In this document: positions 22,807 to 33,502 of the stretch, one piece after another
Position numbering within the stretch: position 1 is the stretch's first letter
Layout of the letters: each line of letters opens with the position of its first letter
Assembly: GCA_039583875.1 (NCBI GenBank)
Contig: CM077150.1
Span: forward strand, 52,641,451-52,705,450
Direction of reading: 5' to 3'
Length of the DNA stretch: 64,000 bases
DNA from: Platanthera guangdongensis
Lineage: Eukaryota; Streptophyta; Magnoliopsida; Asparagales; Orchidaceae
Translations under genes and position numbers: made by a program
Notes under the pieces: generated by a model
The model's input: the letters and a program-made list of their open reading frames with translations, nothing else
Databases searched by the model: none
What the model was told of the DNA's origin: nothing

Positions 22807-23112
22807 TGTTAAATACAGTAGTCAAGACCTCCAGCTCCCGTCAATAAAGCATAAGCAGCTAGTCAATATAAGTATTATATTTTAATTAAACAAATGTAAT
22901 GTATGAAGAGTTGTGTCTTCTCCATTAGGCAACATCTCCCGCCAATACATGTATCTCCCGCCATTAGGCAGGTTTTTTCATTCTTCTGTGTGTTGGATGA
23001 GTCCCTATAAATAGAGGCAATGTAAGACAAGGGGTGTTAGAACAATATATGAAATATATATACTTTTTGCTTCCTGATTGCAGTTCATCATAAGGACCAA
23101 TAGAGACTAACA
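22807..23112 (+). repeat. C2 3' LTR (306 bp)
   Basis: Same length as the 5' LTR and near-identical. TGTTA...TAACA ends, followed by the AACTG duplication. Confidence 0.95.
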
Positions 23113-23471
23113 AACTGGAGGTTTTGAGATTCCGCTGGAGCTGCTTCCTTCAACTGCTGGAGCTGATGAACAGTGCCAAAACTCCGGCCAAAGTGATGAT
23201 GAACAGTGCCAAAACTGTCCCAAAACCCATCTAAACAAGTAGGTTTTGGGCATACAAGAATTTTTCAAAGAGCAAAACTCACGGTTTTGAGCCAAAACCA
23301 ATTCCCTCCTAAAAAGTGTCAAACTAACACAAAAATTGAAATTGTGATGCTCGATTCCAATTCCTTCCCTCTAAAACCTACCTAACGAAAGGAGCCTAAA
23401 AGATCAAATAACAGAACACGAAAAAGAAAATGGATAAATGGGACGACATCATGATGCAAGCTTCTCTATAC

Positions 23472-23650
23472 CTGGAAGCTGAAATTGCTCTTTGGATTGA
23501 ATGGAGCTTATTCTCCCGCGAAACAAGGAGAAGTGACCCAAAACGGAATTTCCCCGGCGTCGGAACAGAAAAGGAAGCCGTGGTTCCCGGAGATCCGATC
23601 GCCAGCGGTTTAGCAAACGAAGACGGCGCATTCAAAAGCTTGAGATCCAT
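23472..23650 (-). CDS. Candidate host-gene exon 1 with transit-peptide-like N-terminus
   Basis: From the ATG at 23650-23648 (context GCAATGGAT) 59 codons are open up to a splice donor (CCAG|GTATAG, G at 23471). The peptide is rich in Ser, Ala, Pro, Phe, Lys and Arg with almost no acidic residues (MDLKLLNAPSSFAKPLAIG). This is the look of a plastid or mitochondrial targeting peptide. The DNA upstream on the minus strand is CT-rich, as plant 5' UTRs often are. The MITE begins 76 bases into the proposed intron. No downstream exon is certain (see 17455-17536). Family not recognised. The longer open frame to 23396 would instead run through the intron into a hydrophobic stretch. Confidence 0.35.
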
Positions 23651-24447
23651 TGCAGGCTACAGAAATCTCACGAAAGAGAGTGGAAATACGTGTAACAGCA
23701 ACAAGGAGAGAAACACAAATCGTTTATGTAAATAGAGAAAAAGGAAAAGAGGGATTCAAATTGAGAGCGACCTGTCACGCGCACAGAACCCTTAGCACCG
23801 TGACAGAGTGCTTGCCTTTCACCTGTTTTATGCGCAATTCGTGGTAGGTAGGTAGGTTCTGTGGAGCCGGAGAAGCCGGCGAGAAAAATGGTAGGTGGGT
23901 GGGTGAAGTCGGGCATGGAAAACGGGATGGATTCCAACAAACATGGGAACCTTTGGAGCAGCGCGAATTTTTCTATGCCTGCAGGTCGTCAGATTTGAAG
24001 ACGACTGTGCGATCATGACAGGTGCCAAGAAATATAATTATCGACTGTTTCTAGCCGTTGATATCCAAGCGGAAGTGTTGATATTTAAGAGAATCTCTGT
24101 TGATATTCGAGCAATATTTTTTAGCTGTTCTTGTTTGAGTGTAAATCAATTTTGCTTATGGTAAATCATTGATCATTGTTTCAAACTACAAAATTTTAAG
24201 TGAAAACAAACTTGTTAACTGCAAATTAAATATTTTTTTAAAAAAAATAATATCTTGCGAGTAGTCAGAAGCCGCGAGTGCAATGGCAGTTCAAAGGTTG
24301 GGAAAAATACATAAGTTCAGAAATATGGGGCTTGGGGCAGCACATACCTAATTCCTGAGTAAAATCTGGCCTCTGAGTAATATATACCAAAATACATAGA
24401 GTTCAGAAATCTGGGCTCTGAGCATTATTTCTAGAGTATACAGGATT
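23651..24447. other. Flank between candidate exon and element T
   Basis: Possible 5' UTR and promoter of the minus-strand candidate gene (23651 to about 23950). AT-rich DNA follows to 24290. At 24300-24440 a degenerate motif (ATACATAAGTTCAGAAATATGG and relatives) occurs twice. Two further relatives lie on the far side of element T at 60365-60435. No ORF is supported. Confidence 0.5.
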
Positions 24448-24452
24448 GAAAC

Positions 24453-25439
24453 TGTTGCGGTTTAACTCGACATCTCTGTCGGGCCGGAATAACCTGGATC
24501 GACTTAGCTCTCGGAACGGTCGTGCGTACACACAGTCAATGAGGTAGATCGATCATATAGACGAAATTTTAATGTGGAAAAACCCCTCAACCGGGTAAAA
24601 AACCACGTGATCGGATCCATGTCGGTCAAAGTCCACTATTTCCTGGTTGTTACAGCTTGTATGAGAAATCGATGGTGACAGGTCACCTCTCGTTACAGTT
24701 TTGAGATGAGAAAACACTTGGCGCACCGCGAACGACAGACCGTTGCGCCGAGAGTTTGTTACAAGTTGCACTTTGCGTTGATGGGCTTCGCTGAGCGTCT
24801 TGCTAATTCTGGACGTGGGAGCGGAGCGCCTGAACTTGCTGTTGCGGAGGCCACTTGGAAATTGAGAGATTGAGCTTCGTGGGTGGCTTCAACTTGGCCC
24901 GGATGCGGCTCTGGTGCTGCCCATAGAAGGAATTCAGCAGAGCTTCGACCTGAGGAAGAAGAAGACTCAGAGGGAAAATGTGAAAAATGAGGAGGTCTGG
25001 GCCTCCTTTTATAGGCTCCAGGGAGTGGTTACGGTGATTATGCGGCTATCCGCACTACGTAATTACCCAAAATTAATATTTTCTCATAGTTTAAGGGCGT
25101 GTATTTATGATAATTATTACTGATGTTTGCACCACTAAACAAATAACAAAATTACTAATTAAATTCCCCCACTAACTTGGCGGTTAGTGGGTGATTACAC
25201 GCGAATCGGACGATCGGGAATGTCACGAACCAATCGGACGACAGGGACGGAACTCCACGGGTGGACAGCGAACTCGCCGCCGACTTCGCCGGCGAGGGGA
25301 GGACCGCCGACGGCGGCCGGGGAGGAGCGGTCGGCGCGGCCGCCTCCTTTGGTCCTGCACCAACGACCAAGGGAGGGGGCGGCACGGGCGGTCGTTCCCT
25401 CGGTCGCTCCCTCGACTGCGACTGACAGCCAAGGGAGTG
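24453..25439 (-). repeat. T 3' LTR, distal part
   Basis: Collinear with 58309-59760 of the 5' LTR, for example TAACCTGGA..CTTAGCTCTCGGAAC and the AATTAATATTTTC..CATAGTTTAAGGGCGTG stretch. It lacks the hAT-like MITE, showing the empty site CTCCTTTTATAGGC at about 25010. It breaks off at GAGTG (25435-25439) where element Y inserted, inside the GC-rich array. Confidence 0.85.
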
Positions 25440-27427
25440 TGTAACATCTCATTTCCAATTAGACCCCTCAACTTAAGTTGGGTTAGGGTATATGGTGAGG
25501 GCATGGGTTTAGGCTAGGTTTGAACCATGGAGTTATGGTGTAATCACATGGGACCCACTATAGGGCCCAAGTTAACCCAAGTCAAACTAGCCCAAATTGG
25601 GGTCTTAGCTACACATAGGCCCCACCACTACACCCCTAACCCTAATAACAATCTAAGCAAACCACATTAAGTCACCTATTGACCCATGTTGACCCAAGTC
25701 AACCCTAAACTCTAATCTGGTCAAACTCACACTTAAAGGCCCAATTAGCACAAGTAGGGCACCACCATGGCCCAAACCAAGTTGGGAGGTACTCTTGGGT
25801 CCATGACCATCAAGTGGGGTTAGCCCACTCATCAAGTTGAACAAGTCAACCTAGAAGTCAACTTGGTCAACCTTATGCCTATTTAAAGGAATTAAAGACC
25901 AAGCTCATTCCCATGGGCTAAGCCCATGAGCCAAGGCCCATGACCAGCCTAAAGAGTTAATGTCATCTCTTACCCTCTTGAAAATGGAGAGAGAATGCAT
26001 GCATGGGGGCAATTTAGACATTTTGGGGGAAAAGAGGAGAGAGAAGAGAGGAAGAGAGGAGATGGAGGCCATGTGGCCCTCCTTCCCTCTGCCCAAGCTG
26101 TTGGCTGAGCTTCCAAGGATTATTCCTGCAAGGTGGAGGAGTTTGGGGATACCTGGTGGCCAGGAGGAAACTCCAAAGCCATGGCCGACCATCCCCTTAA
26201 CTCAAACTTCTCCCACAGCCACCCTCAGCCAAATCCAAGCCCACCAATAGCTTCGGGAGCTGGAAATGAGTGGAATTCGACTGCTGGAGCAAAGCTTTTG
26301 TTGGAGAAACGGTGAATTGGGCTAGTTCGCCAGAGCAAGCGTCGGTCTTGGAGCATCGCCACCGCACGCGTCGCCCGCTCCACTGCTGTCGTAGCCACAA
26401 CGATAGTACCAGAGAGTGATGCTAGCTCCGAAAAGTGGGAACTAAAGGTTTATGATTACAGAGTCATGTGCATGAGTTGCACTTGCATGAGCTATAAAAC
26501 GCATGCATATCATACCATCATAACTAGGTCATACGCATCATAGATCCTTATCATATAAATTAGTATGGGTTTTTTTTATATAATAAGTTATATTTCTGGA
26601 AACCTTAACTTATGTGTTTGTATGAGCATTCATATAAGTTAAGACACATCTGTGATGGTAGGAGTAGCTCATTTTACTTACTGTCTCTACTCTACTTACT
26701 TTCAGGGCTTGCTTACTTTCAGTACTTGTTTACTTACATCACTTTTCTTGTCTCTATTCAGTTCTTCATACATTTCATATACCTTATTTATAGAACTACT
26801 AGAGTAGATATATTTATCATATATATAGTTGTTAGCATAGTTCCACTGCCACCTGTTTCCTTTGTTATACCCCTTGTTCCTCCACTTCGTCCTCCCGCCC
26901 GGTGCCTAGGAGTTGCGGGGGCGAGGTGTGGAGGAAACGACTTAGTCTTTTGACTAACGGTCGGTGTGACCAATCTTTTTAGGAGCTCGAGGAGAGGGAG
27001 TACCAGCAAGATGAGGTGACAGGACGTGAGGAGCTGATACCACCACTACCTGCTACTACTACTACAACCTGTCGTCAGGTGGGAAGAGTTTTCAGATGAT
27101 ATTGTAGCTTCCGCTTGTGTGATATTTGTGAGAGAGAGATTTGTCATTATGTACTGCGCATAATCCCCCTTTTCTCACTTTTGATGTACTCATTCTGGAC
27201 TTATGTGCTTTCATTATATTTGATAGTGTTGTGACTTGTGGACTAGTTGTTTATATACATACTACTTTACCTCTTTCTCTCATTTGGCCGAAACAGGTTA
27301 TATGATCGTACAAGCTGGCAGAATCGGCGTGTTGCGGTGCCGACTAACCCGTGAGTTAACGCCACCGTAAGACGACGGTTCTGGGCATAAGACCGGGAGC
27401 CTCCTTGGTAGGGGGGGGGGTCTTACA
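25440..27427 (+). repeat. Y 5' LTR (1988 bp)
   Basis: Begins TGTAACATCTC and ends GGTCTTACA. Collinear with 28083-28440 plus 49909-51544. The first 500 bases are rich in CCCA/GTCAA-type strings. Open frames inside it are not conserved as genes. Confidence 0.92.
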
Positions 27428-27430
27428 AAC

Positions 27431-27441
27431 TGGTATCAGAG
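27431..27441 (+). other. Y primer binding site
   Basis: TGGTATCAGAG, three bases after the 5' LTR. Initiator-Met type. Confidence 0.88.
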
Positions 27442-27445
27442 TACA

Positions 27446-27996
27446 TTGAGGATACGGATGCTCAGATACGACTGATCAGGGACCGGATACTGGAGGCTCA
27501 AAGTAGACAGGCTAAGTATTACGATGCGTGACGTCGGAAGGTGGAGTTCCAGGTGGGGGACAGAGTGTTCTTGAAGATACTTCTGGTGCATGGTGTTTCT
27601 CGAGTGCGGAGGCACAAGAAGCTCAGTCCGCGATATATGGGGCCATATTTGATCCTGGAGCGGGTCGGCCCCTTGGCCTACAGGCTGGAGCTGCCGCCAG
27701 AGCTGGGGACCTTGCACGACGTCTTCCACGTCTCTTCGCTACGGAGAGATCTCCTTCGGCCGGAGCAGCATATCACCACTACAGCAGGCCCGTTAGCATC
27801 TGACAGATCAATTCGTATAGAGCCGCTCTGGATCGATGATATTGAGGTCCAAGCGCTGCGGAATAAGAAGGTTCCCCTAGTGAAGGTGTTGTGGTCCAAT
27901 CATGGTCGGGAGGAGCACACATGGGAGCCGAGGGATCTGATGCTAGAGCGACACCCGGAGCTTTTTACCACAGGTAACACTTTAATTAATGTCTAA
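27446..27996 (+). pseudogene. Y integrase C-terminus with chromodomain
   Basis: It opens just after the primer site with RLIRDRILEAQSRQAKYY, the helix preceding the integrase GPY/F region. A TGA at 27529-27531 interrupts. The frame then runs 151 residues from 27541 with [37 protein letters not shown] and the chromodomain segment VPLVKVLWSNHGREEHTWE. The chromodomain places Y in the Tekay/Del-type chromoviruses and would help target integration to heterochromatin. Everything upstream in pol has been deleted, joining the primer site almost directly to this domain. Confidence 0.9.
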
Positions 27997-28082
27997 AATA
28001 CTTAAAATTTCTATGTTTGGAAACTCCGTAGACCCGAACTTAAATTTCGGGGATGAAATTATTTCTTTTGCTTATTGGGGTT

Positions 28083-28440
28083 TGTAATATCCCATTTCCA
28101 ATTAGACCCATCTACTTAGGTTGGGTTAGGGAATATGGTGAGGGGTGTGGGTTTAGGCTAGGTTTGAACCATGGAGTTAGGGTGTAATCATATGAGACCC
28201 ACTATAGGGCCCAAGTTAACCCAAGTCAAACTAGCCCAAATTGGGGTCTTAGCTACACATAGGCCCCACCACTACACCCCTAACCCTAATAACAATCTAA
28301 GCAAACCATAAACCATATCATTAAGTCACCTATTGACCCATGTTGACTCAAGTCAACCCTAATCTGGTCAAACCCACACTTAAAGGCCCAATTAGCCCAA
28401 TTAGGGCACCACCATGACCCAACCCAAGTTGGGAGGTACA
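28083..28440 (+). repeat. Y 3' LTR, first part
   Basis: Starts TGTAATATCCC after a weak purine tract (TTGGGGTT). Matches 25440-25790 of the 5' LTR. Broken at GTACA (28436-28440) by X. Confidence 0.9.
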
Positions 28441-28450
28441 TGTAACACCT
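28441..28450 (-). repeat. X 3' LTR, outermost 10 bases
   Basis: TGTAACACCT, equal to the first 10 bases of the intact X LTR at 47298. Its last five bases (CACCT) are the target duplication of Athila A. Confidence 0.85.
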
Positions 28451-30242
28451 TGATAATACGGTTTGCAGTCAATTTTATTAGGATATTTTCGGGGTTTTAA
28501 AGCAAATCATGTCTTGTAAAGTACTTATTTTGATTCCCCTTTGTATATATTTTTGTCGCTAATGCATTTTTTCTGCTTTTTGCAGGTTTTCACGGCTTTC
28601 AGCCGAATTTTGCTGTGACACGCCCCAAGGTCACGCCCTACCCGGGCGTGTACCTAGGGCGTGTAACCCAGAGGAATGAAGCAATTGGTCCGAAACTGCA
28701 TTCCGTGGAAACTTAGTGAACACGCCCTCTATCACGCCCGTGTCACATCCGATACGGGCGTGTTCCAGAGGCGTGTCCCCAGGTTCCGAGGAATCGCCGC
28801 AACGCGCTCGTTTTTCCCGCTCCACCGTCGCACCGAAAGTGTCACGCCCCAGGGTCACGCCTGACCCGGGCGTGACATATGGGCGTGTACTTCAGCAATT
28901 CCGCCCGTCACCTCCAGCATTCAATTTCAGCTCAACAAAGTCACGCCGCAAAGAACACGCCCTAGGTACACGCCCTACCAGGGCGTGACTTGTGGGCGTG
29001 TACTTCAGCTACTTCGTCAGAATTAAATTCCAGCCCGAAAAAGTCGCACCGAATTTGTCACGCCTCAGGGTCACGCCCGACCCGGGCGTGACAGGGGGGC
29101 GTGACCCGACCCGAAAAATTCTATAAATAGAGCCCAACTCCAAGGGTTCAGGGACACCTTTTGCATTGAGAGGGGAGGTTCTGTCCTTTGTATTTTTGAA
29201 CTTTTTTAAGCATGTCTCTTCATTTTTAGTTCTTAGCTCTAGCTTTATGCTTTCCCTGTATTAGCTCCTAGCTTCTTTCTGTAGTATAATGTTAATGATA
29301 GTGTAGTTTACTTTCCATGCACTTGTAATCTCTGGTTTTCAAGTTGTAAGATCCCTGTTTTCTTTAATAAAGAAGTGTTGTTTTCTTTTTCGTTTCTACT
29401 CTGTTTTCACTATTTTCTTCTACTCATCCCCCTCTTCCACCTCACCATGATTAACTAATCATCTATGTACTCGATCTTGATGATCCGAGGTTCGAGTGAT
29501 TAGGTTATGATGCTTTGAACCTTACCTTTTCTTTTTAGGGTTTTAGCCTTGAATTACTCTTGATTTATCACGGGTTGGAGGTATATCATCGATATATACT
29601 CTCCACCTTTGCTTTCATTCTGGGCTAGCCGAGAGGCCGAAAGTTTGAAATGAGCACTCAAGAGTAAAGGGAGTTGTTCGCACCCCTCGAGAGAGGCAGA
29701 CGTTCAAATCTCCCGGATTGGAGCAAAATACAATAGTGGGGTTCACCGCGTAAAGCGAGTTTTAGGCCTCCGATTTAGGCGAGAGTCGGTCGGACCTTCC
29801 TAAACTCAGTTAGGCACGACCTTCAAGAGAAGCGTGTCAATATTTATGGAACCTCCACGGTCAAGGACCTTTACCCTAATTAGTTTAGGTTTGTTTATCG
29901 TATTTTTCTAACCACTCTTGCCGAGGTGATTTCTGATCGAGTGCATTTTCCTCTCATCGTTACTAAGCTTTAGTATAATCACTCTTTTAGCTCTCTTTAT
30001 CTTTTCATGCAAGTAGCTCTCTTTCATTGCAAGTAGTTCTCTTCCTTTAGTACGCTTAGCTTTCTTCTAAACCCTAATTTTTCCGTCGATAAAATAATAG
30101 ATTTCGTGTGAGTAAGCTTAATTAACGGTTCCCGGATTTTAATACGACACTTGTGTCCCCTAGCTGCATTTCGATAGGTATACTTGCCTTGTTGGATTGT
30201 TAGTTTGGTTATTTTCTCCTTGCAAATATCTAAAAGTCAACA
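28451..30242 (+). repeat. A 5' LTR (1792 bp)
   Basis: Begins TGATAATACGG and ends AAAAGTCAACA. The U3 array of CACGCCC/GGGCGTG motifs is at 28617-29105, directly upstream of a TATA box (TATAAATAG, 29122-29130). Confidence 0.95.
28617..29105. repeat. CACGCCC/GGGCGTG array in A 5' LTR
   Basis: More than fifteen CACGCC or GGCGTG words, many arranged as inverted repeats, for example TCACGCCCGACCCGGGCGTG and CACGCCCTACCAGGGCGTG. It ends within 20 bases of the TATA box, so it occupies the promoter-proximal U3. The same array is at 38325-38815 in the 3' LTR. Confidence 0.92.
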
Positions 30243-30248
30243 AGTTTT

Positions 30249-30265
30249 TGGCGCCGTTGCCGGGG
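30249..30265 (+). other. A primer binding site (tRNA-Asp type)
   Basis: TGGCGCCGTTGCCGGGG six bases after the LTR. This is the site characteristic of Athila-group elements. Confidence 0.93.
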
Positions 30266-30344
30266 AGGCAACGCTCGTTGATAAATTGAAAACACGAATA
30301 TATTAATTTTATCACTTCTCTTTCTCACCCTCCTTAAAATTTTT

Positions 30345-30640
30345 CCGCCTACTCACTTGAGTTAAATGACTGGATTTTGTTCAAGCAAGTGTGCGTATTT
30401 TTAATTTTTCGCCTACTCACTTGAGTTAAATGGCAGGCTTTATTTCAGTAGAGTGTGCGTATCTTTAATTTTTCCGCCTACTCACTTGAGTTAAATGGCT
30501 GGATTTATTTCAGTAAAGTGTGTTTACTTTCTGAAGAGTGTGTGTGTTTTAATTTTCTGTCGAGTGCGTGAGTGCAGCTTTTATTTTCCGCCTACTCGCT
30601 CGGAGTTAAATGGCTGGATTTTAATTACCGCCTACTTAAT
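30345..30640 (+). repeat. A leader tandem repeat, about 65 bp
   Basis: CCGCCTACTCACTTGAGTTA begins three units near 30345, 30410 and 30475 at 65-base spacing, with a diverged fourth near 30588 and a stub near 30630. It lies in the untranslated leader between primer site and gag. No ORF is supported in 30266-30876. Confidence 0.85.
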
Positions 30641-30876
30641 AGAAACCCACATCATAAATTTTTCTACACCACCTAACTCTCTCTAAAAGGGCAAAGTGGC
30701 TCTAAATGCCACTATCTTGTCTAGTACCTTGCGAGCCCTTCACCGGGTAGCCCTTGGGATGTTCGGGAGTTAAAACATAAAAAAATCTACTTCAAAAAAA
30801 ATTTTCGAACTTCATTAGCTCTTTTATTTTCTAGTTTATTTTTTTTCATCTTTCTTCTCCTCTCTTCTTCTAGTGT

Positions 30877-31806
30877 ATGACCCGCGGAAGTTCGTCGGTT
30901 ATTTTGGACCTAGACCACGAAATTGAGCGTACTCTTCGGAGAAGATCGCGATTTCAAGGCCCTACTACCCAAGTGCCGGTTGAGGATTCCGAGTCATTTT
31001 CTACCTTAAGAATGGAAGAACCCAACGTAGAGGAAGCCGTGCAAAGGCCTACGTCCTATTATGCACGATCGAATCTCGAGGGTACAGAATCTAGTATAGT
31101 TCGCCCTGCAATAACAAATAATAATTTTGAACTGAAGCCTAGCATAATTCAAATGGTGCAACAGTATGTGCAATTTGACGGGCTTCAAGATGAAGATCCG
31201 AACGCACACATAGCCAGCTTTCTTGAGATTTGTGACACCTTCAAGATAAATGGTGTCACAAATGATGCTATTAGGCTAAGATTATTTCCTTTCTCTCTTA
31301 GAATTAAGGCTAAGCAGTGGCTGAACACCCTTCCTAAAAATAGCATAACTACTTGGACGCAATTAACTGAAAAAGTTTTGGCAAAGTATTTTCCGCCTGC
31401 TAAAACTGCAAAACTTAGGAATGACATTTCTGCCTTTGGACAAATAGACTCTGAGACCCTTTACGAAACCTGGGAAAGATTTAAAGAATTATTAAGATGA
31501 TGCCCACATCACGCTCTGCCTGTATGGTTGCAGGTGCAGACGTTCTATAATGGGATAAATCAAAACACAAAGCAAATGATAGACGTAGCTTCTAGCGGTA
31601 CTTTAAACCATAAGACCCCGGAAGCAGCTCTTGAGCTGTTTGAGGACATGGCCATGAACACTTACCAGTGGAATGTGCCTAGGTCCCGCCCAAACAAACC
31701 TGCAGGTCTCTTTGAAGTGGACAACGTCTCCCAACTCGCACTACAAGTTGAAATATTAAGCAAAAAAATTACGGAGATGACTGCTGCCTCCGCCCCTCAG
31801 GTATGA
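30877..31806 (+). pseudogene. A Gag, N-terminal part (in-frame TGA)
   Basis: From the ATG at 30877, 207 residues then TGA at 31498-31500, after which the same frame continues to 31806. The Athila gag domain is plain: NFELKPSIIQMVQQYVQF, DEDPNAHIASFLEICDTF, LRLFPFSLRIKAKQWL, YFPPAKTAKLRNDI, ETLYETWERFKELL, then VQTFYNGINQNTKQMIDVA. Gag assembles the particle that packages element RNA. The TGA at 31498 stands where the conserved Arg-Arg-Cys sequence is expected. The frame stops again at 31804-31806, before the cysteine-containing region. Confidence 0.92.
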
Positions 31807-33502
31807 GAATCTGCAACTCCTCCCGCCGAACATTTGGATTATGTAAATAATATGCCTAGAACTGCTTTTTAATAATTTTTCTGCTGCAAATTATCATCCT
31901 CCTGGTTTTAATTTTCCGAATAGTTATAATCCTGCGTTAAGAAATCATCCGAATTTTTCGTGGAGCAATCCATCGAATACTGTGCGCCCGCCACCGCAAA
32001 GTGATTTTTCTGCACCACCACCACCTCCTCGAAGTTTTCCAAAACCTCCAAATTTGGAGGAAATGTTTTCAAAATACATGAATGCTAATGACACTACGAT
32101 TAGAACCTTAACTGGAAGTGTTAAAAATTTAGAAAATCAGGTAGGACAGCTCGCTAAAATGATTTCTGAGCGACCCGTAGGGTCTCTTCCTTCCAATACC
32201 AAGCCCAACCCGAGAGAGCAAGCGAAAGCTATAACTCTTCGGAGTGGGAAGAAAGTTCCCGGTACGATAAGTGAAGAGCCCGAGGCAATCTCCGCTTCCG
32301 CTTTAAAAAATCAAAGCTCCGTTCCCGTTTTAAAAATTCCACCCTCTGCCGAAGAAATTATCACTCCTATTTTAGAAAAACAACTCACTCCACCACCCAC
32401 CTTTAAAAATAATTCATCCCCGCCATACCCTTCCGAACTTAATAAACAACGACAGGATGATCAATACACCTATTTTTTAGAAATGTTTAAACAAATCCAC
32501 ATAAATCTGCCTTTCCACGAAGCCATATCCCAGATGCCGAAGTATGCAAAATACCTTAAGGACCTCCTAACCAACAAGAAGAAGTTAGAGAACCTTTCTC
32601 ATGTTACGTTAAATGCCGAGTGCTCGACGGTTTTGACAAACGGATTACCGAAGAAAATCAGTGACCCGGGTAGTTTCTCTATCCCGTGTGTCTTTGGTGA
32701 TCTCTTTGTCAAACACGCTTTAGCCGACTTAGGTGCGAGTATTAATCTTATGCCCCTCTCGTTGTTTAAAAAGTTAGGAATTGGTAGTCTCAACCCCACA
32801 CGCATGAGTATCCAGCTCGCCGACAGATCAGTCAAATACCCGTTAGGAATAGTGGAGGACGTCCTAGTCAAAGTTGACAAGTTCATCTTCCCGGTGGACT
32901 TTGTCATTTTGGACATCGAAGAAGACGTCGAGGTTCCCCTGATCCTTGGCCGACCCTTTCTTGCCACCTCCCGAGCTATCATTGACGTAAGCAATGGTAA
33001 GCTCTTCCTTCGAGTGGGCGACGATGAGGTAACTTTCTCTATCACCCCCTCGATGAAGAACACACTAGCTAATGATGACTCTTGTTTTTTCATGGATACC
33101 GTAAGTGAAGAATCCTTCTCTCACACCTCTGATTTTGAAAAAGAATTTTCCAATTTTTGTTCCTCTCCTACTCCTCCAACTGAATCTCTACACCTAAGTG
33201 AAGAATCCTCCACCCGCCTTTCTGATTTTGAAAAAGAATTTTTTGATTTTTGTTCCTCTTCTACTTTTCCAACTGAATCGCTACACGAAGCCGCCATGGC
33301 CGCTAGCAACACCCCTTTTAATTTTACATATAAAACAGTGTACGAGGACATAGTTTTTGAAAAAGAACAAATTTCTAAAACCTCGTATGATGACCCCCCT
33401 ACCTTGGAACTGAAAGAACTACCAGAGCACCTTCGATACGCTTTCTTAGAAAAGGACTCCAAGCTGCCTGTCATAATTTCGGCCTACCTCACGGATGCAT
33501 AA
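31807..33502 (+). pseudogene. A Gag C-terminus and protease
   Basis: After a frame change, 31982-33502 is open for 506 residues. It begins with Pro-rich gag tail (SAPPPPPRSFPKPPNLEEMF), then an Athila-type spacer ending in MPKYAKYLKDLLTNKKKL. The retropepsin follows, with CVFGDLFVKHALADLGASIN (catalytic Asp in DLG) and VPLILGRPFLATSRAIIDV. A Ser/Phe-rich linker contains a near-duplicate segment (FEKEFSNFCSS / FEKEFFDFCSS, about 33 residues apart). It ends in TAA at 33500-33502, and pol continues in the same frame. Confidence 0.9.

Larger units (their letters stand above)
18228..23112 (+). mobile_element. Ty1/copia retrotransposon C2, near intact
   Basis: 4885 bp flanked by the perfect duplication AACTG (18223-18227 and 23113-23117), with two 306-bp LTRs. 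It carries a primer site, one gag-pol frame from 18682 to 22785, and a polypurine tract. Only two in-frame stops break the polyprotein, at 20116-20118 and 22126-22128, both TGA. There is no frameshift. The LTRs differ at roughly eight positions by eye, so the insertion is fairly young. Lineage not assigned. Confidence 0.95.
17814..23396. mobile_element. PIF/Harbinger-like (Tourist-type) MITE, split by copia C2
   Basis: The ends form an imperfect terminal inverted repeat. Left 17814-17837 begins GGCTCCGTTCGTTTGATAGG. Right 23373-23396, reverse complemented, begins GGCTCCTTTCGTTAGGTAGG. Both are flanked by TAA (17811-17813 and 23397-23399), the usual 3-bp TAA/TTA target of this superfamily. Without C2 and one AACTG the element is about 690 bp (17814-18227 plus 23118-23396). 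It has no transposase ORF. It contains short GGCCAAAA / TTTTGGCC type inverted repeats and direct repeats of a CTGATCCCTGTTCAT-type string. Confidence 0.78.

Noticed and set aside
23668..23940. 90-codon minus-strand ORF upstream of candidate exon 1
   Set aside because: The composition change and CT-rich stretch fit a 5' UTR and promoter better, and no domain is visible.
25155..25517. ORFs of 60-108 codons in the T 3' LTR
   Set aside because: GC-rich array inside an LTR, and the frames cross the T/Y junction.
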